Assembly (NCBI GenBank): GCA_021297855.1 | Contig: JAJTHM010000055.1 | Location: 1 to 64,000 of the forward strand | Origin: Sphingobacteriales bacterium | Lineage (GTDB): Bacteria > Bacteroidota > Bacteroidia > Chitinophagales > JADJOU01 | Direction: 5' to 3' | DNA: 64,000 nucleotides | In this document: in pieces, positions 1 to 8,937 of the stretch | Numbering within the stretch: the first letter of the stretch is position 1 | Layout of the letters: each line of letters begins with the position of its first letter | The notes under the pieces: model-generated | The model's input: the letters and a program-made list of their open reading frames with translations, nothing else | Told to the model about the DNA's origin: nothing | The model's database searches: none | Program-made: the position numbers and the translations under genes

Positions 1-63
1 CTGCGCAGAAGTAGAGCTAACAGCTATGCTAAGAAGCAATAAGGTCAATAGCGAGCGTGTCAT
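1..63 (-). CDS. Partial CDS (5' end only): secreted protein with signal peptide, MTRSLLTLLLLSIAVSSTSAQ...
   Basis: Reverse complement of 63..1 reads as an open ATG frame encoding a typical signal peptide. A TAnnTTTG-like element (TATCTTTG) lies upstream at 91..84. Truncated by the window edge. Confidence 0.6.
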   Translation of the reverse strand, partial: MTRSLLTLLLLSIAVSSTSAQ

Positions 64-111
64 GATTGAATTCTAGTCTAATACAAAGATAGTGAATATT
101 TTAGAACTGAG

Positions 112-219
112 ATGTTAGATTTTAGATATTAGAGGTTAGATATTAGAGGTTAGATTTTAGAGGTTAGATTTTAGAAATTAGAAGTAAGAGATAAGATATA
201 AGAGATTGGAAATAGGAGA
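112..219. repeat. Degenerate 7-bp-period TTAGANN array
   Basis: Reads as gttagat tttagat attagag gttagat attagag gttagat tttagag gttagat tttagaa attagaa gtaagag ataagat ataagag attggaa. Confidence 0.85.
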
Positions 220-297
220 TATATTATGTCGGATTGGTATAGAGCCATGAAGGCACTGCGATATATAGTCCTCACAGTGCCTTGGTGGCTAGAGTTA

Positions 298-3200
298 TTA
301 TTTCAGTTCGCTGTCTTGGTGATGCACAGCGATTCGCTGCACGAATACCAAGCCTTGTCCATCCGATACTCGCACGATATAGGTACCCGAAGTGGCAGAA
401 TGATTGACTTCTACACGGTTACTGACAGGAGTATCGAAGCTGCGCTGATAGACGACCCTTCCTTGCATATCCAGCATTTCTACATGGAGCTTATCTGCTG
501 TTTGCTTGAGTCCTTGGAGCTCGATGCTAAACTGGTCACGTGCTGGATTCGGGAAGATGTAGCAGTTCACTTTTTCTTCTGTCTCGGTCTCCTCCTCGGC
601 TGCTATTTTGTGCATAGGGGGGGCTGATTGCTGAGGCGGAGCTTCAGTTGGTTTAGGGGGACAGACGATAGCGCAAGCCGGGTTGCCCGCCGTACTCGTA
701 GTAGATGAAACTGTAATATTAGTACGGGTTGCATCCCAGAAAGAATATGGCAGTAGGCTAGGCGCGTAGCAAATACCAGCAGGGCATGTTAGCCTAAAGG
801 TATTGTTTTGCGCAGCAAATCGACTGCCTATTGATGTACCTGTTGTAATATTATGTGCGACTTTAAAAGCTGAAAAAGCACAAGTAAATTTATTGGAATG
901 GGTAGGAATAAGCTTCGTGGCATTGGCATAGTTTTGAAATAACATGCCATAATATCCAGCGGTAAAATGATTTGCTACGATATCCAATCCGTTAAACGTC
1001 TGACTAGTCGTATTATTTAGAAAACAAGCCCCTGATATGGTATAGAAATGATTGCAGCCTAACTGACCATTTTCTACAGCCGTCAAGATAGCTCCTGCTG
1101 GTGCAGTATTCGCCAAAGTAGCGGAGGTATGAGGTGATGGCAAAGAAAAAATAGCGGGAGTATATTTTCGAAACTGATTGTTGGAAATATCGACATTACG
1201 CAGATTGTTAAAAAATGCCGCAGCATAGGTACCATTGGTTCCCGTGCCTGTATTGAATATATTAAATGTATTATCAACAATAGACATCTGACTCATTGTA
1301 GAGGGCGAACTTGCCTTGAGGTTGGTTATGGATAATCCGTAGCGAGATTTATTGATCTTAAATGAATTTCTAGCTATAGTGGCTATCGGTATTAGATTGA
1401 TAGTGGATGAAATATCGACCATAGGGGCTAGTATAGCTGCTGCTGTACTGATGTCTTCGAAGCTATTGTCTTGTAAATTGATAGTCTGCATATAGTTCGC
1501 ATGAACGGGTTTAGTTGCCTTTATCGAACACCCTGTGATGTGTAGCGATTTATTGTAGTGGGTAGAAGCATTGGTACATGTAGCCTCTATCGCTCTATCG
1601 ATTACATTATCTATTTTGAGATTCTGAGCCGTCAGACTGTAGTTAGATGTCATGATACCCTTTCCTGCATTGTCTATATCCAGGGTAGTGCCCCCTAGAC
1701 CGCTGTAGCTGATGGTTTTAGCAGCAGAAGTAGTAGATTCGGCGGAGATAGCTCGTTCTCTTCTACATTGTGCACATGTATAGATAGTAGTTAGATCTCT
1801 GATATCTTTAAATTGCACCTTGGATATGGCGTAGTTTCCTCCATTTATTAGAATACCATTGGCGAGATTGGACATCAAGATAGGACTAGAGCCAGAGCTG
1901 GTCAGCGTCCAACCCGAATTTTCAGATACGATACCAGCATAAGATTTCGTATATGTAGTCATCGAATTTCCTGCAGGCTCAAGATTTGAAAAAGAAAGAT
2001 TGGTTGTTAAGTATCTAGTATTAGGCATTATTGTCTTTATCGTCCCTCCTCTGATATTAAACTGATGACCTCCATTGAGATTATAGCTCGTAACCGTTTG
2101 ATTCAGTAGTTTGATGCCGATAAAATTATTCTCTAGTGTGGTGTTATTTCGCAGGCGCATATCGGCATTGGCTATGATCTGAAAAGCGGAGTACATATCC
2201 TGCACGAGACAGTTGTCGAAGTCCACACGACCCGTTCCTTGCACCACCATACCTTTTTGCATATTGGCATCGCAGGTATGGATATGGGTATTTTTAGCAT
2301 TGAAGATAATACCAGAGCTTAGGTTTACATTGGTCAGAATAGTTGAACTATTAGTAGGTGTTTCAAATATAACGTCGCAGTGATTCCAATTGGCATTGAC
2401 ATCCAAATTAAAGTTCCCTTTTATTCTTATTCTTAAATTATTAGCTGTTTGAATCGTTGTTAAACTCAAATTTGGTGCTCCATTTTCTGAACCTACATTA
2501 CGAACCGTCGGATTATTCACTGAAGCATCAATAATTTTCTTAAAACAGTAGCCATTGGCATCCGTGACTATGACGGATAGATTGGTTTGGTCATTCGTTT
2601 CATAGATAGGACTATTCGTGCCTACCGGAGTTGTTCCATTGCGCAGCCAGCTATAGTTGTAGCCCGGAGTACCTCCGCTAGGATAGGCGGTATAGCGCAC
2701 GATGTTCGGAGTTATCGCACAGTTCATCAAAGACTGAACTACTTCTGCTTGTATCAGAGAGTTATAGTTAATTATGGTATAGGAGTTCACTTTAGTACAG
2801 CCATTGCAGTCGGTCACCTTCACAGTATAAGTGCCTCCAGTAAGGTTGGTTGCCGTAGCGGTGGTTTGTCCATTGCTCCATAGATAGGTATATGTTCCCG
2901 CTCCGCAGCTTCCTGTAGTCGAAGAATTGACTATAGCTATGCTGCCCGCAGAGGCACAGGTGTTGTGGGTGAGGTTGGCAGTGAAGTTTACAGTATTAGA
3001 AATATTTCCTACCTGATAGGTTTGTACTCTAGTACATCCATCACAATCAGTCACGGTGACGGTATAGCTGCCTGGAGATAGGTTCGTGACGGTAGCGGTC
3101 GTTTGTCCATTGCTCCATAGATAGGTAAATGAGCCAGCGGTGCATGTCCCCGTGGTGGTAGGATTGATGATGGCTATACTTCCTTTCGCAGTGCAGATTT

Positions 3201-6200
3201 TAGGGGTAATGGTTGCGGTGTAGTTTAGCGTATTAGACCTAGTAGTCAAGTTAAAATTGAGTGAGCTCGTACACCCATTCGCATCTCTCACCATGATTGG
3301 GTAATTAGCTGCTAAGAGGTTGTTAAAAACATTGGAGGTCGTGTAGTTTGTACCATTATTTATGGAGTACTCGTAAGGTGCTGTACCGCCTGTGACATTG
3401 ACTGTGATACTGCCATTATTCCTAGTACAGACAGGCTGCGTGGATGAATGAGTGATGGTCATAGGGGTGCTTATCCTCACTTGTTTTTCGTCTGATTTCA
3501 TGCATCCATTTCTACTTATTTCCACTCTATAAAGTCCGCTAGTATTCGCAGTCTGTGAGGCTGCAGTAGCAGCAGGTATAGGTGTGCTATTTCGCAACCA
3601 TTGATAGGTAAATCCTCCTGTGGCAGGTGCTCCGCTGAGGGTAATAGGTGCACCAGTGCAAGATGTCAAATTCGTGTTGGTTATCTGAGCAGTAAAATTA
3701 TTGCCCTGCCAGTATGGCTGCGAATGGGTCACTGTCCCACAGGTATAGATAGGGTCTGTAGAGCTAAGCCATGCCATATTGGTAGCGGGGCATTTATTGA
3801 CCCTTACAGGCATGACTATGGGCGTACACGTAGGAGATGTAGGAGATGTGGCCGCTAATAATAATGGTATAGTATAGGTGTAGTTACCGCCAGTATTGAT
3901 CCAGCCTGCACTGGCAGAATTATTGTCGAGAATAAGGGGGGGGGCTAGAGAGGTAGTTAGTTCTACATTCATAATATCAGATGTATTATGATTACATATC
4001 GTAAATACTAAATCTTCATTCGTACTATTGGTCTCTGTGATGGCTTGTGTAAGGGTAATGTCTCTTTGAGTAAGATCAATTTCAAGTTCATCTTCACATA
4101 AATTGTTATATATGACTTTCACTGAATAATGTCCCAGAACATTGGTCGCATAAGTAGCCGAATTACTTACGACAGTATAAGTAGCCCCATTCCAGCGTCT
4201 CCATTCATAGGAACTAATATCTGTATTATTTACAGATAGAGTGGCGGTCTGTCCTTGACAGAGTTGGTTCGAAGGCGAAGCTAAGATTTGGTCATCAAAT
4301 GGAGCTCTGATGACGACTTCGTATGCTGCAGTGCAAACCCCCAAACTCTCCGTATGGGTGCAGACGACCCTATAGGTTACTGGTAGAGAACCCACTGGTA
4401 CATCGGCTTCACAGACCTGCAAATTACAATCTGTAGCACCATTGATAGCTGTACCATTTCTCGACCATTGATAGGTATTCTCACCTAGTCCAATGCCATG
4501 TCGGAATGTAACACTTAAATCTATGCAATCGTCCTGGCACAGTCGCATATTATCTGGTCTATTTCCAGGCAATGGATTCGAGGTGTTATATATAGTACCG
4601 TTTTGATCTACCTGCAGATCATAGAAATATGCGCAAACATTTGGATTGGCAGAGCTTTGCGGTACTAGATTCTCATCAATAGGCTGGTCACAGAAATGCT
4701 TAAAATCTTCTCCGAAATCGATATTTGCTCTAGACTCGGTATTGACCTCTATACCAAGTTCTGTCTGCAGGAATCCAGGACCACTCGTGGTTACGAAGGG
4801 CATGGTAGGTTCTGTAGGATCTGCTGACTCTAGGCACATAGGTCTTCTTTCACAGTTTAACCTTCCTCCTGGATTAACGACGTAAGTTTGCAAATCAACT
4901 AATGGAAAACGGTCTACGAAATTAGATTGCTGAAAAGGGCTCACACTAACTCTTCTCTTGCCCGAAGAAAAATAAATATCATTACCAGCATCCCTACTAA
5001 ATATGCGTCCATTAGGGACTACAATATCCCAACCTTTTTTAAGAGCTAGGTTTGTTTCAAAATCCTCTAATGGTTGATCATTTCTATAACCATAACTCGA
5101 ATGAAACGGGAATGGGCCGTTGTTAGTTGTAATACTCGGATTATGGTCTACTACAAAAGCAAAGTAATCTTTTATTACATGTGTATTCTTAAGATTAGTA
5201 GGTAAGGAACCTGGAGGGAGTGATACATCTTGCATGTAACCTCCTATTAAAATACTGGTAGGACTTACGTATTCTATTTGTGATAAAATAATTTCGTTAT
5301 TTTCTGGCGGAAAAGCGGTAGGTGCTACAAAAGGATTTGGAGCATTGTTTAACCAAAAAGCAGTGTGTCCACCTAGAGCTAAAGGCACTATAGCATTGGT
5401 ATTATCCATTCGTAATATACCACCTATATAGCTAAACGGATCTGTATATAGAAGTAACAAATGATTATTAATAGGTTCTATAGTCATAGAATTAAAAGAT
5501 ATGGTAGGCCAGATACCAGATCCTGGCGGCGGAACCCTTGGCGGCATACCACCTGTAAAATTTTGCTCAAAACTCCAACATTCCCCGTCATCCCAACGAG
5601 ATAGTAATCCCCATCCAATTTTTGCAGAAGGACTTCCTATTCCAAAATATCCGCACGCGTATATTCGTCCATTAAACTCTATGAGATCATTAAACCACGA
5701 AATCCAATTAGAGTTCTGATGTGGAATCACTCGAACCTCAATGTCTCCCGTACATCCAAATCCTGAACAGTTAAAGTTTGGATTATTAAAAACTGTTGGA
5801 TTAATTCTCACCATAAACGCTTGAGTCCAATTATTAAGAGTGCCACCTGTAACATAGGCATAACCCACAGCAAAAATATCCCCACCGGATTCTATCATTT
5901 TAGTAATCACAGTGCCGTCATATCTAATTGCATTTCCTGCTGTGTTATTGATATGCCTTCTAATTAAAAGATCTATATTTCTCGGTACATTTGGAGGTGG
6001 GGCGTTAAAATCAAACCGCTTAATTAAAGCAGGATTATCATGCCATCCCAATGTATAATTTTCTAAGCCTCCTGTGATATAATTTCCTGTAGTTCCGAAA
6101 AAACTGCTCATCGCTGTAGCAGGAATAGTGCCACCACCATATCTATATTTAAGTTCATCCACTGCTCCATTCGCTGGATTAAATCTATGTAGTTTGATTA

Positions 6201-6456
6201 ATTTACCGGAACCTGTATGATCCACAATAGTAGATGTTGAAACAAAATTTCCCCCTTGAAGTGCTGCATCTGTATGCTGGGTATGATAGTCTGTAAATGG
6301 AGTCGCAAGTCGAGGAATAGCAGAAGCATTTTTCCAGTTGGCCCCATAATGATAGGGTAAGGGATCTGCGTTGCATTCACCGGGCACTTGGGCAAGCACC
6401 TGCCCACCATTAAGAATAAGAAAAGCTATGATGCTAAAAATGATTGTGTAGTTCAT
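298..6456 (-). CDS. Very large T9SS-secreted protein with Ig/SprB-like repeats, a right-handed-beta-helix-like region and a type A C-terminal sorting domain
   Basis: ORF 298..6522. The likely start is the internal Met at 6456 (MNYTIIFSIIAFLILNGGQVLAQ signal peptide). C-terminus 'CYIFPNPARDQFSIEL...GTYIVRVSDGQGLVFVQRIAV' is a typical Por secretion tail. Confidence 0.85.
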   Translation of the reverse strand: MNYTIIFSIIAFLILNGGQVLAQVPGECNADPLPYHYGANWKNASAIPRLATPFTDYHTQHTDAALQGGNFVSTSTIVDHTGSGKLIKLHRFNPANGAVDELKYRYGGGTIPATAMSSFFGTTGNYITGGLENYTLGWHDNPALIKRFDFNAPPPNVPRNIDLLIRRHINNTAGNAIRYDGTVITKMIESGGDIFAVGYAYVTGGTLNNWTQAFMVRINPTVFNNPNFNCSGFGCTGDIEVRVIPHQNSNWISWFNDLIEFNGRIYACGYFGIGSPSAKIGWGLLSRWDDGECWSFEQNFTGGMPPRVPPPGSGIWPTISFNSMTIEPINNHLLLLYTDPFSYIGGILRMDNTNAIVPLALGGHTAFWLNNAPNPFVAPTAFPPENNEIILSQIEYVSPTSILIGGYMQDVSLPPGSLPTNLKNTHVIKDYFAFVVDHNPSITTNNGPFPFHSSYGYRNDQPLEDFETNLALKKGWDIVVPNGRIFSRDAGNDIYFSSGKRRVSVSPFQQSNFVDRFPLVDLQTYVVNPGGRLNCERRPMCLESADPTEPTMPFVTTSGPGFLQTELGIEVNTESRANIDFGEDFKHFCDQPIDENLVPQSSANPNVCAYFYDLQVDQNGTIYNTSNPLPGNRPDNMRLCQDDCIDLSVTFRHGIGLGENTYQWSRNGTAINGATDCNLQVCEADVPVGSLPVTYRVVCTHTESLGVCTAAYEVVIRAPFDDQILASPSNQLCQGQTATLSVNNTDISSYEWRRWNGATYTVVSNSATYATNVLGHYSVKVIYNNLCEDELEIDLTQRDITLTQAITETNSTNEDLVFTICNHNTSDIMNVELTTSLAPPLILDNNSASAGWINTGGNYTYTIPLLLAATSPTSPTCTPIVMPVRVNKCPATNMAWLSSTDPIYTCGTVTHSQPYWQGNNFTAQITNTNLTSCTGAPITLSGAPATGGFTYQWLRNSTPIPAATAASQTANTSGLYRVEISRNGCMKSDEKQVRISTPMTITHSSTQPVCTRNNGSITVNVTGGTAPYEYSINNGTNYTTSNVFNNLLAANYPIMVRDANGCTSSLNFNLTTRSNTLNYTATITPKICTAKGSIAIINPTTTGTCTAGSFTYLWSNGQTTATVTNLSPGSYTVTVTDCDGCTRVQTYQVGNISNTVNFTANLTHNTCASAGSIAIVNSSTTGSCGAGTYTYLWSNGQTTATATNLTGGTYTVKVTDCNGCTKVNSYTIINYNSLIQAEVVQSLMNCAITPNIVRYTAYPSGGTPGYNYSWLRNGTTPVGTNSPIYETNDQTNLSVIVTDANGYCFKKIIDASVNNPTVRNVGSENGAPNLSLTTIQTANNLRIRIKGNFNLDVNANWNHCDVIFETPTNSSTILTNVNLSSGIIFNAKNTHIHTCDANMQKGMVVQGTGRVDFDNCLVQDMYSAFQIIANADMRLRNNTTLENNFIGIKLLNQTVTSYNLNGGHQFNIRGGTIKTIMPNTRYLTTNLSFSNLEPAGNSMTTYTKSYAGIVSENSGWTLTSSGSSPILMSNLANGILINGGNYAISKVQFKDIRDLTTIYTCAQCRRERAISAESTTSAAKTISYSGLGGTTLDIDNAGKGIMTSNYSLTAQNLKIDNVIDRAIEATCTNASTHYNKSLHITGCSIKATKPVHANYMQTINLQDNSFEDISTAAAILAPMVDISSTINLIPIATIARNSFKINKSRYGLSITNLKASSPSTMSQMSIVDNTFNIFNTGTGTNGTYAAAFFNNLRNVDISNNQFRKYTPAIFSLPSPHTSATLANTAPAGAILTAVENGQLGCNHFYTISGACFLNNTTSQTFNGLDIVANHFTAGYYGMLFQNYANATKLIPTHSNKFTCAFSAFKVAHNITTGTSIGSRFAAQNNTFRLTCPAGICYAPSLLPYSFWDATRTNITVSSTTSTAGNPACAIVCPPKPTEAPPQQSAPPMHKIAAEEETETEEKVNCYIFPNPARDQFSIELQGLKQTADKLHVEMLDMQGRVVYQRSFDTPVSNRVEVNHSATSGTYIVRVSDGQGLVFVQRIAVHHQDSELK
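2864..3127 (-). repeat. 237-bp-period (79 aa) SprB-like repeats within the large T9SS protein
   Basis: The 27-mer gtttgtccattgctccatagataggta occurs at 2864-2890 and 3101-3127. The surrounding protein repeat is 'GSFTYLWSNGQTTATVTNLSPGSYTVTVTDCDGCT'. Confidence 0.8.
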
Positions 6457-6642
6457 AAGTTGAAATTTTGAATTAAATATTAATACTAAGATTTTGACCC
6501 CTAAAGAATAAAAACACCCCAATTGAAACTAAAAATCTATATTATAGCTTTTACAATTTCTGTTTGTATTTTTACAATTTTGTTATCGCCTGCAAAGTAA
6601 GTGGAAAAAAACATATCCTGTAATATCGTAACAAGGAATCGT

Positions 6643-6660
6643 TTCCCAAAAAATTGGGAA
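6643..6660. promoter_or_regulatory. Palindrome TTCCCAA-aaaa-TTGGGAA upstream of the XRE regulator (candidate operator)
   Basis: Perfect 7-bp inverted repeat in the divergent intergenic region, 46 bp upstream of the XRE start codon. Confidence 0.5.
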
Positions 6661-6705
6661 TTATTAGTTGTTTTATCTTAGTTTTGTACTTTAAACAACT
6701 TAAAA

Positions 6706-7038
6706 ATGGAATTAAATCAACTCATAGGTGCCAGAATAAAAAAAATTCGCGAGGATAACAACTTACTTCAAAAAAATATTTGTGACGAACTAAATATTAG
6801 CAAGAATACCTACAGCAGTATAGAAAATGGCAAAACTAAGCTCACGGTAGAAATGCTATTTCAATTGGCAAAATGTTTTCAAGTAGGCATCGATGTTATC
6901 TTAGACATCGATCAAAAGCAGAATCAATCCAATATCCATAATAACAATGTAGTTTTATATGGAGTTAGCAATAATGGTAAGGTAGAGTTCCATCTGACCA
7001 ATGATTTTATAGATAATATCAAGAAGAAAGATAGCTAA
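6706..7038 (+). CDS. XRE-family helix-turn-helix transcriptional regulator
   Basis: N-terminal 'IGARIKKIREDNNLLQKNICDELNISKNTYSSIENGKTKLTVEMLFQLAKCF' is a classic HTH_3/XRE domain. Confidence 0.9.
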   Translation: MELNQLIGARIKKIREDNNLLQKNICDELNISKNTYSSIENGKTKLTVEMLFQLAKCFQVGIDVILDIDQKQNQSNIHNNNVVLYGVSNNGKVEFHLTNDFIDNIKKKDS

Positions 7039-7288
7039 TTTGATTCCGATTTTGGATTCAGTTTAGTTCCTCTCTATAGTTATCGGAACGACTATCGCCT
7101 TGTTTTACTATTTTTATACTATATCGGCATTTACCATGATTTTGGAAAATTGTTTCTTCATAGTTATTCTTTTTTTACAGTTTCGAATGATTATCCTGAC
7201 AAAGGATCAGAGAATTTGAAATATAGATTCAATACCTGACTTATGAATCTTAGATTAGCATTGCTATAAGACACAATCTTATACTTTT

Positions 7289-8857
7289 CTACTTCATCAA
7301 ATCTATCTCAGCTTGCAGGATATTTTTTAACCACATTTCTATCTGTGTCCGACGCCAAATTGTGGCCGCATTGGCATACATTTTTTCCAAAACGGGTTTT
7401 TCATCCGTGAGAACTTCTGCATCTTTCATATCAAGTTGAGATTTATCCAGCATAAACTGACTAATATTTTCAGCGGTGATTTGAAAACGCGATGGCTCAG
7501 AGTAGCTAATTTTAGACCAATCTGGTTTATTTATGCTAGCACAAATGAAAAGATTTCTTCCTTCCTCGGGCTCGGGAGTAGGGAGCAGTGTAGTCTGAAA
7601 CCCAGCTGCCTCAAAAGTTTTGATCACAGAACGCGCAGCGCGACCATTTTCACCATTAGTAAATCCATAGAAATTCATCATGACCATGCCATTTTGATTT
7701 AGCATGCCTTTTAACCTTTGAAATGATTCTATCGTTGGCACCTGAGATGGGGGTGTCTCATTGAAAAACAAATCTAAGACAATTACATCGTATTTCTTTT
7801 TGGATGTATTAATGACATGACGTGCATCATCTACGATAATAGGAGTAGATGAAGGAACGGAGAAATGATTGACAGCTGCTTCTTTAATGCGCTGATCCAA
7901 CTCTACTACCTCTATATCAAATCCCAAACGCTGAAATTGATGAAAAAGCATACCGCCACCTAATCCCATGAGAAGCATGGAGCTGCCTTTCGGATAAATA
8001 CTCGCTGCACTTGGCATCAATACTGACCAATCCCATAAATTATAGTCCAGGCTATCCCTATCTAGTATTGACTGAAGCGTATTATTGACTACTAAACCAC
8101 GGGCCATCTTCTCGCCTTTCATTTCTGTATAAAAAGGAAAGTCAAACACCCGAACCTGACCATGGATTCCCTCAGATTCCGAAAGCAAGGTCACATTCGC
8201 ATTATCATGAATATCTATAGCTAGATTTGACTTAAGAGCAAAAAAAAAGGGCAGAAGAATGGCCAGCGCTTTAAATGATTTTCCCTTTACAAGAGCTATC
8301 ATTGGAAAAATAGCTAATAAGGACCCAAACATAAAACATGGCCATTTGATTCCAAATTCTGGCAACATATAAAACCCAACTAAAAAAGTGGCTACAATAC
8401 CCCCTAGGGTAGATATAGCATAGACAGATCCAGCACTTTTTCCCGTTTCATCGACTTTGGTATTGATCATATTGATGATGACTGGAGAAGTCATACCCAT
8501 AAAAAGTAGCGGGGGGAACATAAAGATCAAAAGTGAAATCGTAGAACCCCAGCGAATATCCATATCTATATTTCTTGTCATAATCCATTGACTGGTGAAG
8601 GGCATTATAGCCAGAAAAACACCTGCCAAAATCAATATCAAATACACTAAATCTTCACGTTTATATTTTTCTGACACATAGCCCCCAATATAGTAGCCAC
8701 TCATCAAGCCAAATAGCGTAATACCAAGCACAGCAGCCCACACATAAAGAGAGCTACCAAAGAAAGGAGCAATCATTCTCGCACCTAATAATTCGCAAGC
8801 CATAACACTGGCACCTTCTATAAAGGCTAAAAGAAATAAAAATCGGAGTTTATTCAT
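7289..8857 (-). CDS. Membrane-fused spermidine synthase-like protein (MFS-like TM domain + SpeE-like methyltransferase)
   Basis: N-terminal polytopic TM region, then 'LLMGLGGGMLFHQFQRLGFDIEVVELDQRIKEAAVNHF' (SAM-binding Rossmann). Confidence 0.85.
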   Translation of the reverse strand: MNKLRFLFLLAFIEGASVMACELLGARMIAPFFGSSLYVWAAVLGITLFGLMSGYYIGGYVSEKYKREDLVYLILILAGVFLAIMPFTSQWIMTRNIDMDIRWGSTISLLIFMFPPLLFMGMTSPVIINMINTKVDETGKSAGSVYAISTLGGIVATFLVGFYMLPEFGIKWPCFMFGSLLAIFPMIALVKGKSFKALAILLPFFFALKSNLAIDIHDNANVTLLSESEGIHGQVRVFDFPFYTEMKGEKMARGLVVNNTLQSILDRDSLDYNLWDWSVLMPSAASIYPKGSSMLLMGLGGGMLFHQFQRLGFDIEVVELDQRIKEAAVNHFSVPSSTPIIVDDARHVINTSKKKYDVIVLDLFFNETPPSQVPTIESFQRLKGMLNQNGMVMMNFYGFTNGENGRAARSVIKTFEAAGFQTTLLPTPEPEEGRNLFICASINKPDWSKISYSEPSRFQITAENISQFMLDKSQLDMKDAEVLTDEKPVLEKMYANAATIWRRTQIEMWLKNILQAEIDLMK

Positions 8858-8937
8858 TTTTGTTAATTGAGTTGAACAAAAGTCAATGTTTCTACTGTGA
8901 ATCTAACTAAATAAAACTCGTGCATGTAAAACATTCA

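Noticed and set aside
226-627. 133-aa plus-strand ORF overlapping the 3' end of the large T9SS gene
   Set aside because: Most of it is antisense to the well-supported sorting-domain region; composition is shadow-like.
7180-7230. Small hairpin ATCCT-GACAA-AGGAT between convergent genes as a terminator
   Set aside because: Short stem without an adjacent T-tract on either strand; not convincing.
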